Shown piece by piece: positions 5,912-11,546 of a stretch of DNA of 11,546 nucleotides. Made by a program: the position numbers and the translations under genes. This DNA comes from Bacteroidota bacterium (lineage in GTDB: Bacteria; Bacteroidota; Ignavibacteria; SZUA-365). Positions within the stretch are counted from its first letter, which is position 1. Every line of letters starts with the position of its first letter. The stretch is from NCBI GenBank assembly GCA_018224415.1, contig JAGTUZ010000226.1:1-11546 (forward strand). Direction: 5' to 3'. The notes below the pieces were generated by a model. That model did not search any database. It had not been told where the DNA came from and saw only the letters and a program-made list of their open reading frames with translations.

Positions 5912-5912
5912 G

Positions 5913-8900
5913 TCAGTTCTCCTCGATATCGCGGAGTTGAATGAGCCGGCGTTCGACGTCCGCACGGTTCGGATCGATGGGGGTCGCTACCTCGAGATAG
6001 CGTTCGAAGGCCTCGCGGGCGAAGGACAGCCGGCCCTGTTCGCCGTAGAACATGCCCATCAGGTACAGGGGTTTGGCGGTGTAGTAGGCGCGCTGCGCGG
6101 CCTGGTCGAGCACGCGGATGGCTTCCCACGAACGGCCCTGGCTGTAATGGAACGAGGCCATGTTGCAGAAGAACTCTTCGTTCGTCTGGTCGATCGTGAT
6201 GGCGTTTTCATACAGCAGCAGCGCGTCGTCGGTTGCGCCCTGCTGCGCGCGGATGGTGGCCTGATTGTCGCGGAAGCCGGCATGCGAGGGATCGATGCGC
6301 TTGATGCCGTCGATGGCCAGTGCCGAGGCCTCGCGGTCTCCGATGTTGAAGGAAGCAATCATGAACAGTCGCAGCATGTAGGTGTTCAGTGGCAGCAGTT
6401 GGAGTGCGCCGTTGAGCAGCGCCACGGCCGTCGCGTGGTCGCCCGAACCCACATAGCCCGCCGCCTGCCGGAGCAGCACATCGCCGAGCACCCGGCGCAC
6501 TTCGCCGTTGCGCGGCGCCCGGTTGAGCGCATCGCCGAGGATGCGGACGGTACTGCTGTCGTCGCCGCCCAGTGCGGCCACGCGCGCACGGAGGATGGCG
6601 GGACGCGAAGCGAAGATTTCCCTCGTGAGTTCGCGCGTGCTGTCGGGCTGCGCCGCGAGCAGGCGGGTGGGTTCATTGCGCGCGGAGAGCAGACGGTTCA
6701 TGTCCGACACTTCCGCCTGCAGGTCCCGCTGCGTGACCGGGACAACCGGATCGAACAGCGTATACGGCCCGGCGTCGCCGGCGAGCGCCTGCAGTCCCTC
6801 ACGGTCGCTTGCGAAGCAGCCGGCCACCAGCGCGAAGCGGTCGAGCTGGATCTGCTGCAGGTGGAATCGGAATAGCGGGTCCTGCATCAACCGTGCATGG
6901 GCATCGGCCGAGGGCAACGTCTTCTCCGGTGGCGATTCCGAGGCGAGGATGCCGATCATGGCCGATTCCGGATCGGCGCTGCTCAGCCAGAGCTGCGCAT
7001 GCGGGAACACCGCGAGCGCGGCGGTGAAGACACGGCGCATGGCGTCAAGGTCCAGCCGCGCCACGGGTAGCCATTGCATCAGCACGCCGCCATCGTTCAG
7101 ACGCACCTTCGCAGCACGGAAGTACGTTTCGGTGAACAGGGCGGGATCGACGCCGGGCGCGGCAAAGGGTTCGGCCGAGATAATCACATCATAGCGTTCG
7201 CCCCCGCGAGAGAGGAAGGCCGGTGTGCGTTCGTTGAATTTCCGCACGCCTTCCAGTTGCCGCCAGGGACGCACTGTCTCGTATGTTGTTTTCGCGAGCC
7301 GCAGCGTGGCGGCCATCGGTTCGACGAGGTCCACCACCACCGGAGCATGCATCTTCACGGCCTCGAGCGGCAGCGCCGACCCGAGTCCCAGCAGCAGAAC
7401 GCGTGCTGCGTCGGGACGCATCAGCATCGGGAGATGTCCCATGCGGTAGAGGTCGTTCTGCACCGCGCGGGAGGACTGCGTCAGTGCGTGTGACTGATTC
7501 CAGAACAATGTATAGAAACGGTCGTCATAATCGCGTGAACGCAGCAGCGTCAAACGTCCCGCCGGCGTCTGTTCGTCGCCGGTGATCATGAAGGTCGTCG
7601 GATCAAAATAATTACGGAATTCCGGTTGTTGTTTCGGGAAGGTGGCATAGCCGGCCAGCAGCAGCAGGGCGAGGAGGATTCCGGAGGAAAGAGTCTTTTG
7701 ATACCAGCGCACGAATTCCCATGCCGCCACAAGCAGGGCGGGGACGGCCAGGAAGAGCGCGGCCAGATGCACCGGCAGTGTATCGCGCAGCAGCAGTCCC
7801 GCCAGTAGTCCGCTCATCGCTGATGCGGCGAGGGCAGGCAGCGCAAAGTGGGTCAGTGGACCGAAGCGGGTGAGTGGACCGAAGCGGGTGAGTGGACCGG
7901 CATCACGCGTCGCCATCGTCGCGGCGAAGGCCAGCATGCCCAGGGCGAGTCCCAGTCCCGGCAGCAGCAGTCCAGGACCATCTCCGCCCTCGTACCAGGC
8001 GCGGTAGATGTCCGGAAACAGACCGGTCCAATATCCCCCCGCGATCAGCGCGAACAGCGTCGCCGCGGTCGCACCGGCAATGACAGGATAATTTCCGGGC
8101 AGGGAGTTGATGGTCCATCGACGTTGCGCGGCCCGCGCCGCGAGCAGACCGATTCCGGCGCCCGCAGTCAGCAGCGCGAGCAGCAGGGCGGGAGCATGCG
8201 GACCGGCGAGAGGAATCTCCGCCGTGGTTTGCAGCAGGAAGGGAAGGGCGAACGCCGCAAGCGCGGGCGCGATAAAAAACAGGATGTTTCCCAGTGCGGG
8301 AAGCAACCGGGGTTTCGGTGCTTTCTTTTTTCCTGTGGCATCATCCGTGGATGCGTCCTCACGTTCCGCATCACGCAGCAGCGTGGCCGCGGCAAGCACC
8401 GCCTGCAGCAACCAGAGCAGGGGAAGTGACAGGACGTCCTGCGCCAGCGTCATCACGCCGATGCCGATTCCCAGGCCGACGAGCAGCGCGCCGCCGTCGG
8501 CGAGGTCCGCCGTGCGTCCCGTCCACGACGCCGCCACGGCATCGAGAGTGAGTCCGCCGAACACGGCCCCGATCAGCAGCAGCCAGACGAACTGCATGGC
8601 CGAGGCCGTACCGTCGAGCATGGGAAGTCCGCCGGTGACTATATACTTCAACCACAGCACCACCGGCAGCAGCAGCGCGAGCGCCGCGGGGGCGAATCGA
8701 CGCAGCGCCGGTGGCAGCGCACCGAGCAGCAGGGGGCGTCGCAGGACGATGCCAGTTGCGAAGGGCAACAGCCCCATGGCAAGGGGCCAGACGCCGAAGC
8801 AGGCATGTGGTATCAAACCGCGCACCGCGATGACCAGGAACATCGCTATCGCGCCGGCCGCGAGGCCGCGCGACATTCCGCTGGAATACAAGGGATAATT

Positions 8901-8924
8901 CACGGGAATCCGCTTCTTGTGCAT
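5913..8924 (-). CDS. Polytopic membrane protein with spermidine-synthase-like domain and C-terminal TPRs
   Basis: A 1003-aa three-part protein. Residues about 20-430 are very hydrophobic with roughly 12 membrane helices. Residues about 455-700 resemble spermine/spermidine synthases: an entry strand GRLTLLRSRDYDDRFYTLF, the nucleotide-fold motif VLLLGLGSALPLEA (509-522) and DLVEP (532-536). Residues about 790-985 are helical TPR-like repeats (e.g. NEEFFCNMASFHYSQGRSWE). The catalytic aspartates expected in GGGDGG and in the following D-S-x-D-P type motif are not seen (GLGSALP, ISAEPF), so aminopropyl transfer is doubtful. Three GPLTRF/GPLTHF hexapeptides (343-360) come from an 18-bp DNA repeat. 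The start at 8924 is a choice: an upstream GTG at 9044 adds 40 residues encoded by leader repeats, and neither has a good Shine-Dalgarno sequence. It is followed directly by bshB1. Substrate unknown. Confidence 0.82.
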   Translation of the reverse strand: MHKKRIPVNYPLYSSGMSRGLAAGAIAMFLVIAVRGLIPHACFGVWPLAMGLLPFATGIVLRRPLLLGALPPALRRFAPAALALLLPVVLWLKYIVTGGLPMLDGTASAMQFVWLLLIGAVFGGLTLDAVAASWTGRTADLADGGALLVGLGIGIGVMTLAQDVLSLPLLWLLQAVLAAATLLRDAEREDASTDDATGKKKAPKPRLLPALGNILFFIAPALAAFALPFLLQTTAEIPLAGPHAPALLLALLTAGAGIGLLAARAAQRRWTINSLPGNYPVIAGATAATLFALIAGGYWTGLFPDIYRAWYEGGDGPGLLLPGLGLALGMLAFAATMATRDAGPLTRFGPLTRFGPLTHFALPALAASAMSGLLAGLLLRDTLPVHLAALFLAVPALLVAAWEFVRWYQKTLSSGILLALLLLAGYATFPKQQPEFRNYFDPTTFMITGDEQTPAGRLTLLRSRDYDDRFYTLFWNQSHALTQSSRAVQNDLYRMGHLPMLMRPDAARVLLLGLGSALPLEAVKMHAPVVVDLVEPMAATLRLAKTTYETVRPWRQLEGVRKFNERTPAFLSRGGERYDVIISAEPFAAPGVDPALFTETYFRAAKVRLNDGGVLMQWLPVARLDLDAMRRVFTAALAVFPHAQLWLSSADPESAMIGILASESPPEKTLPSADAHARLMQDPLFRFHLQQIQLDRFALVAGCFASDREGLQALAGDAGPYTLFDPVVPVTQRDLQAEVSDMNRLLSARNEPTRLLAAQPDSTRELTREIFASRPAILRARVAALGGDDSSTVRILGDALNRAPRNGEVRRVLGDVLLRQAAGYVGSGDHATAVALLNGALQLLPLNTYMLRLFMIASFNIGDREASALAIDGIKRIDPSHAGFRDNQATIRAQQGATDDALLLYENAITIDQTNEEFFCNMASFHYSQGRSWEAIRVLDQAAQRAYYTAKPLYLMGMFYGEQGRLSFAREAFERYLEVATPIDPNRADVERRLIQLRDIEEN
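7853..7898. repeat. 18-bp in-frame tandem repeat inside the large membrane protein gene
   Basis: Two full copies (7853-7870 and 7871-7888, TGAGTGGACCGAAGCGGG with one mismatch) and a partial third (7889-7898). On the minus strand they encode repeated GPLTRF in a cytoplasmic or periplasmic loop. The unit is a multiple of three, so copy-number change would keep the frame. Confidence 0.9.
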
Positions 8925-8950
8925 GTCAATCAGGGAAAATAGCACCGGAA

Positions 8951-9023
8951 GCGCGCCGAGGCAAAGACCCGGGAGCGTCGTCTGGGGACGGCGCGCACCA
9001 GCGCGCCGATGCAAAGACCCGGG
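8951..9023 (-). repeat. Two 23-bp near-identical repeats forming alternative hairpins in the leader
   Basis: Direct repeats at 8951-8973 and 9001-9023 differ at one base (GCGCGCCGAGGCAAAGACCC versus GCGCGCCGATGCAAAGACCC, both followed by GGG). Between them GGCGCGC (8990-8996) pairs perfectly with GCGCGCC of the copy at 9001-9007 (4-nt loop), and could equally pair with GCGCGCC of the copy at 8951-8957 (32-nt loop). The two pairings exclude each other. They lie 27-100 nt upstream of the chosen start at 8924. Confidence 0.75.
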
Positions 9024-9127
9024 TACTTGCGCGGAATCTTCCACGGACGTATTTTAGATATCCCCCCGTTTCGCGGAACCTTCGCATCCCGGCCGTGGGG
9101 GGTCGAACGCGGCGGAGTTGTTCCCTC

Positions 9128-9156
9128 TTGACTCTGTTTGCATTCTTTTGTACATT
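9128..9156 (+). promoter_or_regulatory. Promoter of the ribosomal protein operon
   Basis: TTGACT (9128-9133, 5 of 6 consensus bases), a 17-bp spacer, and TACATT (9151-9156, 4 of 6). Transcription should begin near 9163, about 50 nt before the first start codon at 9214. The region is AT-richer than the surrounding DNA, as expected for a strong promoter. Confidence 0.65.
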
Positions 9157-9160
9157 AAAG

Positions 9161-9180
9161 TTCGTTCCAAATGGAGCGAA
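9161..9180 (+). promoter_or_regulatory. Hairpin at the 5' end of the ribosomal operon mRNA
   Basis: TTCGTTCC (9161-9168) pairs with GGAGCGAA (9173-9180) around an AAAT loop: 8 bp with one G-U wobble. It falls at the predicted transcription start, so it may be an mRNA 5' stabiliser, a ribosomal-protein feedback site or a DNA operator. The sequence does not tell which. Confidence 0.45.
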
Positions 9181-9213
9181 TGATTCAGACAAGATTCCAT
9201 CAGGAGTTGCGCC

Positions 9214-9384
9214 GTGGCGAAGAAACAGACGTTTGCCGACAAGTCGAAGACGAAGGAAAAGGACGACATGGTTTCGATCAAGTGCGTCGTGTCCGTGTTC
9301 GACGAAGATACCCAGTCGTGGAAATTCCGCGAGAAGATGGTGCGCGTCAAGAGCGCGGCCGACCTGGCAGGCATGAAATTCTAA
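9214..9384 (+). CDS. Small ribosomal-operon protein, DUF4295/bL38-like
   Basis: A 56-aa basic protein with a GTG start (AGGAG 7 nt upstream) that is easy to miss. It begins MAKKQTFADKSKTKEKDD, continues SIKCVVSVFDEDTQSWKF and ends REKMVRVKSAADLAGMKF. The MAKK opening, lysine-rich N-terminus, 'IKxVxS...F.E.MV' core and length recall DUF4295 proteins of Bacteroidota. From memory those lie beside rpmB-rpmG and have been reported as ribosome-associated (bL38). The similarity is recalled by pattern and not by alignment, and the sequence is diverged. It is the first gene of an operon with rpmE (13 bp downstream), rpsR and rpmB, which strongly supports a ribosomal role. GC-rich third positions agree with real coding. 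Confidence 0.7.
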   Translation: MAKKQTFADKSKTKEKDDMVSIKCVVSVFDEDTQSWKFREKMVRVKSAADLAGMKF

Positions 9385-9397
9385 ATTGGTGATACAC

Positions 9398-9628
9398 ATG
9401 AAAGAAAACCTGCATCCTCGCTACCACCAGTGTGAAGTGACCTGCAGCTGCGGCTCCACTTTCACAACGCGTTCGACGCGCGAGGCCCTGAAGATCGAAA
9501 TCTGTTCACAGTGCCACCCGTTCTACACGGGCAAGCAGAAGATCATCGATTCCGCCGGCCGCGTCGAGAAGTTCAACCGTCGTTACGCCGCATATAACGA
9601 ATCCAAGAAGGAGAGTCAGAAGGCATGA
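9398..9628 (+). CDS. rpmE: 50S ribosomal protein bL31, zinc-binding form
   Basis: A 76-aa large-subunit protein that joins the subunits near the central protuberance. It has the bL31 opening MKENLHPRYHQ, two zinc ligands in CSCG (Cys16, Cys18), two more in CSQCHPFYTGKQK (Cys36, Cys39), and the bL31 ending GRVEKFNRRY. All four cysteines are kept, so this is the C+ (zinc-containing) form and not the Zur-regulated zinc-free paralogue. The start at 9398 (MKEN) is preferred to an in-frame ATG at 9386 because GGTGAT lies at proper spacing and because homologues begin MKxxIHP. Its stop overlaps the rpsR start by 4 bp. Confidence 0.95.
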   Translation: MKENLHPRYHQCEVTCSCGSTFTTRSTREALKIEICSQCHPFYTGKQKIIDSAGRVEKFNRRYAAYNESKKESQKA

Positions 9629-9891
9629 GACCGATGAATCGCCGTCCCGGCGGCCGCCGTCGCAGTTCCAACGTCGCCAAGCGCCGTCCGGATCCGTTTC
9701 GCGGAAAGGACGTGATCTACCTTGACTACAAGGAATCAAAGTTCCTCGAGCGTTTCACCAACGACCAGGGCAAGATTCTTCCGCGCCGTCTGACCGGCCT
9801 GTCCGCCAAGAACCAGCGTCGCGTGGTCGAAGCGGTCAAGCGCGCCCGTTTCATGGCCTTCCTGCCGTTCGTCGGCGAAGGTCTGAAGTAA
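9625..9891 (+). CDS. rpsR: 30S ribosomal protein bS18
   Basis: An 88-aa small-subunit protein of the platform, which binds 16S rRNA with bS6. The diagnostic block GKILPRRLTGLSAKNQRRV (49-67) and KRARFMAFLPF (72-82) are intact; the N-terminus is arginine-rich (MRPMNRRPGGRRRSS). The start overlaps the rpmE stop (ATGA), with GGAG about 10 nt upstream; a second ATG three codons later (9634) is possible. rpsR usually sits with rpsF and rplI, so its position between rpmE and rpmB is not the common arrangement. Confidence 0.95.
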   Translation: MRPMNRRPGGRRRSSNVAKRRPDPFRGKDVIYLDYKESKFLERFTNDQGKILPRRLTGLSAKNQRRVVEAVKRARFMAFLPFVGEGLK

Positions 9892-9926
9892 GCAATCGAG
9901 AACGTTAAGCTAAGGAATAGAATACT

Positions 9927-10151
9927 ATGGCCCGCAAATGTCAGATCACAGGCAAGGGTCCGCTGGTCGGAAACAACGTTTCGCATGCGCACAACCGCAC
10001 GAAGCGCCGCCAGCTGCCGAACCTGCAGAAGAAACGCATCTACGTGCCCGAGCTGAAGCGCTTCATCACCCTTCGCATTTCCGCTCGTGCCATCAAGACC
10101 ATCAACAAGAACGGCGCCTTCGTCACGCTGCAGAAGGCCGGTCTGATCTAA
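9927..10151 (+). CDS. rpmB: 50S ribosomal protein bL28
   Basis: A 74-aa large-subunit protein. It shows the family pattern MARKCQITGKGPLVGNNVSH, with AHNRTKRRQLPNLQKKR and a basic C-terminal half ending TLQKAGLI. The Shine-Dalgarno AAGGAAT lies before the ATG, and the gene follows rpsR after 35 bp. It is the last protein gene before an intrinsic terminator. The N-terminal Cys is single, so a zinc site is not expected. Confidence 0.95.
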   Translation: MARKCQITGKGPLVGNNVSHAHNRTKRRQLPNLQKKRIYVPELKRFITLRISARAIKTINKNGAFVTLQKAGLI

Positions 10152-10164
10152 GTCCGAAATTTTC

Positions 10165-10190
10165 CGGCGGCCCCGCGCCGCCGTTTTTTT
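10165..10190 (+). terminator. Intrinsic terminator of the ribosomal operon
   Basis: A 7-bp GC stem CGGCGGC (10165-10171) / GCCGCCG (10177-10183) with a 5-nt loop is followed by seven T (10184-10190). It lies 14 bp after the rpmB stop and just before the tRNA gene. Confidence 0.92.
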
Positions 10191-10200
10191 CAGTCTCCCC

Positions 10201-10289
10201 GGAGAGGTGGGTGAGTGGCTGAAACCAACGGTTTGCTAAACCGTCGTACTGGGAAACTGGTACCGAGAGTTCGAATCTCTCCCTCTCCG
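10201..10289 (+). tRNA. tRNA-Ser(GCU)
   Basis: An 89-nt class II tRNA. The acceptor stem GGAGAGG (10201-10207) pairs with CCTCTCC (10282-10288), with discriminator G. The anticodon arm is ACGGT-TTGCTAA-ACCGT, with anticodon GCT reading AGU/AGC. A long variable arm follows (GTAC...GTAC stem), and the T arm is GAGAG-TTCGAAT-CTCTC (10265-10281). The CCA end is not encoded. The long variable arm and G73 are serine identity elements. Confidence 0.97.
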
Positions 10290-10303
10290 CACCCCATACA
10301 ATA

Positions 10304-10334
10304 CAGCCCGGAATCGATGATTTCGGGCTGTTTT
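10304..10334 (+). terminator. Intrinsic terminator after tRNA-Ser
   Basis: A 12-bp stem with one G-U pair (10304-10315 with 10319-10330; CAGCCCG / CGGGCTG core), a 3-nt loop and TTTT follow the tRNA by 14 bp. The sequence after it to about 10430 holds no gene I can see. Confidence 0.85.
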
Positions 10335-10386
10335 CGTTGATTCCAATCCTCCTGATCCACCTGAATCCACTGGTTTTCACTGCATG

Positions 10387-10408
10387 TTGGATGTTTTTTG
10401 GATGTTTT
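10387..10408. repeat. 11-bp tandem duplication TTGGATGTTTT
   Basis: TTGGATGTTTT occurs twice head to tail (10387-10397, 10398-10408) in an AT-rich non-coding stretch 100 bp past the 3' end of tRNA-Ser. Confidence 0.85.
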
Positions 10409-10430
10409 TTCCACGCAAGAGGCAAGAAAC

Positions 10431-10455
10431 AGCCCCGACACCAGCCGGGGCTTTT
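10431..10455. terminator. Bidirectional hairpin terminator between convergent transcription units
   Basis: AGCCCCG (10431-10437) pairs with CGGGGCT (10446-10452) around an 8-nt loop. TTTTCGTT follows on the plus strand and GTTTCTT on the minus strand. It is placed to end the minus-strand T9SS-type operon and to back up the tRNA terminator. Confidence 0.7.
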
Positions 10456-10458
10456 CGT

Positions 10459-10650
10459 TCACTTGCGCTCGGCTTCGATTTTCACCTGACAGATGACATT
10501 GACCTGCGGTTGCATGCGGTCGGGCGCGAGATATGCATATCCGGACATACGGTTGCACCCCGGCAACGGAGCGCGGGTATGCACGCGGAAGGCAGTGCCG
10601 GGGAAAACTTCAGTGGCGTCGTCGTATGCACCCGATATCCGTGTCTCCAT
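10459..10650 (-). CDS. Doubtful small reading frame before the terminator
   Basis: A 63-residue frame (METRISGAYDDATEV...VNVICQVKIEAERK) ends 4 bp before the hairpin at 10431-10455, in the direction of the upstream T9SS-type gene. The last two thirds (FPGTAFRVHTRAPLPG, GYAYLAPDRMQPQVNV) read like a beta-rich exported domain and use mostly G/C third bases. However, there is no Shine-Dalgarno sequence, no signal peptide and no family I recognise. The frame is open up to a GTG at 10710. It may be the tail of a decayed gene. Apart from this frame the 10456-10726 stretch shows nothing convincing. Confidence 0.3.
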   Translation of the reverse strand: METRISGAYDDATEVFPGTAFRVHTRAPLPGCNRMSGYAYLAPDRMQPQVNVICQVKIEAERK

Positions 10651-10726
10651 CGAACGAACAGAAAGACACAACCCAAGGCGCCTCACTGCAGCAGACGTGC
10701 GGGAACACACTGGGAAGTCAGTACGC

Positions 10727-11269
10727 TTATCTGACGAGCACCATACTCCGCGTCCGAATCATGCCCGTCGCCTCCAGACGGCAGATATACACACCGGCGG
10801 GGAGACGTCCTGCATCGAGTTGCACTGTATGGACACCCGCCTGCAATCGTTCATCGATGAGAATGAAGCGGGACCGCCCCATGAGATCATGCAGCGTCAG
10901 CGTGGTATGTGCAGCCGCGGGAAGCGTGATCTCGATCCGTGTCGATGTCGCTGAACCGGGTGCTCCCGGACCGAAAGGGTTCGGATAGTTCCGTCCGAGC
11001 GAGACTGCCGATGCCACCACCGGGGGCTGTTCCACCGCTGTACCCGTTGCGCCGATACGGTACCAGAATCCCTGGCCGAGACGCTGTTCAGAGGAGGTGG
11101 ATAATCCGATGACGGGCTGTCCGACCGTGCCTGCAATTCCGCCATGCGCATCGGAGGTATGCATGGCGCCCGCAGCGATGACGCTTCGCGAGAGTCGCAT
11201 CTCCTGCGCATGCATTGCGAGAGGAAGAAGCAGGAGTATTCCTGCGAGAAAGAGACGATACGTATTCAT
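10727..11269 (-). CDS. Secreted protein with T9SS-type C-terminal sorting domain
   Basis: A 180-aa protein. A signal peptide (MNTYRLFLAGILLLLPLAMHAQ, cleavage near 22) is followed by a short glycine-rich segment with the pattern HGGIAGTVGQPVIGLSTSS and LGQGFWY, a repeat type often seen just before sorting domains in Chlorobiota-like genomes. The end (about 90-180) is a type A T9SS domain: LGRNYPNPFGPG at its start, then ITLPAAAHTTLTLHDLMGR, LQAGVHTVQLDAGRLPAGVY and a basic last strand RTRSMVLVR. The domain directs export across the outer membrane and is normally removed there, leaving a mature part of only about 70 residues. The start has AGAGGTG upstream and overlaps the stop of the previous gene by ATGA. 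Confidence 0.88.
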   Translation of the reverse strand: MNTYRLFLAGILLLLPLAMHAQEMRLSRSVIAAGAMHTSDAHGGIAGTVGQPVIGLSTSSEQRLGQGFWYRIGATGTAVEQPPVVASAVSLGRNYPNPFGPGAPGSATSTRIEITLPAAAHTTLTLHDLMGRSRFILIDERLQAGVHTVQLDAGRLPAGVYICRLEATGMIRTRSMVLVR

Positions 11270-11546
11270 TGCCGCACCTCTGTGACACCCGGCAAGTTCG
11301 CAGGAACAACATCCGGCTGTGCAGTACGCACGCGGGGGATTTCACCCGCCTCGTCATCGTGTTGCTGTTTCAGCAGCGCATCGAGGCGTGTTTCCAGTTG
11401 CCGGACACGGGTCAGCAACACGCTGGCCTCTTCCCCGCCCGCGAGCAGGCGTTCGAGTGCCGCCACTCTCGATTCGAGTTCGGCGGTTCGTGCCTGGGCG
11501 GCGCGCAATTCCCGTGTGCGGACTTCCAGCGCCTTGATCGCCGCGA
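11266..11546 (-). CDS. Coiled-coil C-terminus of a large, probably surface, protein (partial)
   Basis: The frame is open from the window edge to the stop at 11268-11266; about 93 residues are visible. They read ...AAIKALEVRTRELRAAQ, then ELESRVAALERLLAGG, a heptad-patterned coiled coil, and then a looser acidic tail (QHDDEAGEIPRVRTAQPDVV). 'AAIKALE' leading into leucine/alanine heptads is how proteins with a Peptidase S74 (endosialidase chaperone-type, tail-fibre) domain commonly end, so that is the best guess; the diagnostic domain lies outside the window. The 4-bp overlap with the T9SS-type gene indicates one operon and coupled translation. Confidence 0.65.
   Translation of the reverse strand, partial: AAIKALEVRTRELRAAQARTAELESRVAALERLLAGGEEASVLLTRVRQLETRLDALLKQQHDDEAGEIPRVRTAQPDVVPANLPGVTEVRQ

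Noticed and set aside
5912..5965. Longer BshB1 start at 5965
   Set aside because: The added residues overlap the upstream gene, and a good Shine-Dalgarno sequence precedes 5911.
5643..6875. 410-codon plus-strand frame, and other long plus-strand frames to 8898
   Set aside because: GC-rich antisense shadows of bshB1 and the large membrane protein, which have recognisable motifs and codon use.
10123..10558. Two minus-strand reading frames of 100 and 122 codons over the tRNA-Ser region
   Set aside because: They are antisense to tRNA-Ser and its terminators. The translated pieces (ERFELSVPVSQYDGL and EIRTLGTSFPVRRFSK) are a familiar false annotation pattern over tRNA-Ser genes.
10493..10988. 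Plus-strand frames of about 150 codons
   Set aside because: Antisense to the T9SS-type gene; composition is arginine/histidine-rich and no motif is visible.

Overview
The window looks like a GC-rich member of the Bacteroidota/Chlorobiota (FCB) lineage, for example an Ignavibacteria- or Kapabacteria-like bacterium. The clues are a C-terminal domain of the type IX secretion kind on a secreted protein, a BshB1 deacetylase of bacillithiol synthesis, a stand-alone PASTA-repeat membrane protein, and a small gene resembling the DUF4295/bL38-type proteins found beside ribosomal protein genes in Bacteroidota. Purine-rich Shine-Dalgarno sequences precede many genes, which is unlike classical Bacteroidia. 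This placement is inferred from gene content only.

Region 1 (1-3820, minus strand) is a thiol/metal-stress cluster. An ArsR repressor with an ELCVCD metal-site motif is read from a promoter that carries a perfect inverted repeat in its -35/-10 spacer. Downstream on the same strand lie an exported cysteine-tailed protein with two thioredoxin-like repeats, a MacB/FtsX-type permease, its ATPase (GTG start), a small CPKC thioredoxin-like protein behind a second palindrome, and the first codons of another exported protein cut off by the window edge. I know of no named system with this combination. It is the best candidate here for something undescribed.

Region 2 (3820-5165, plus strand) holds the divergent PASTA protein, a 22-bp tandem repeat, and a small unrecognised cytosolic protein. 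A heptamer-built hairpin follows and appears to act as a terminator for the facing operon.

Region 3 (5165-9044, minus strand) holds a very large membrane protein with a degenerate spermidine-synthase-like domain and C-terminal TPR repeats. Its stop is followed after 1 bp by bshB1. The leader of the large gene carries two near-identical 23-bp repeats that can form mutually exclusive hairpins.

Region 4 (9120-10335, plus strand) is a ribosomal operon: a promoter, a 5'-UTR hairpin, a 56-aa GTG-start gene, rpmE (bL31), rpsR (bS18) and rpmB (bL28), then an intrinsic terminator. tRNA-Ser(GCU) follows with its own terminator.

Region 5 (10335-11546, minus strand) faces region 4. It has a truncated gene for a coiled-coil protein resembling the end of Peptidase S74/tail-fibre proteins, overlapping by ATGA a short secreted protein with a T9SS-type C-terminal domain. 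A doubtful small reading frame and a shared terminator follow.
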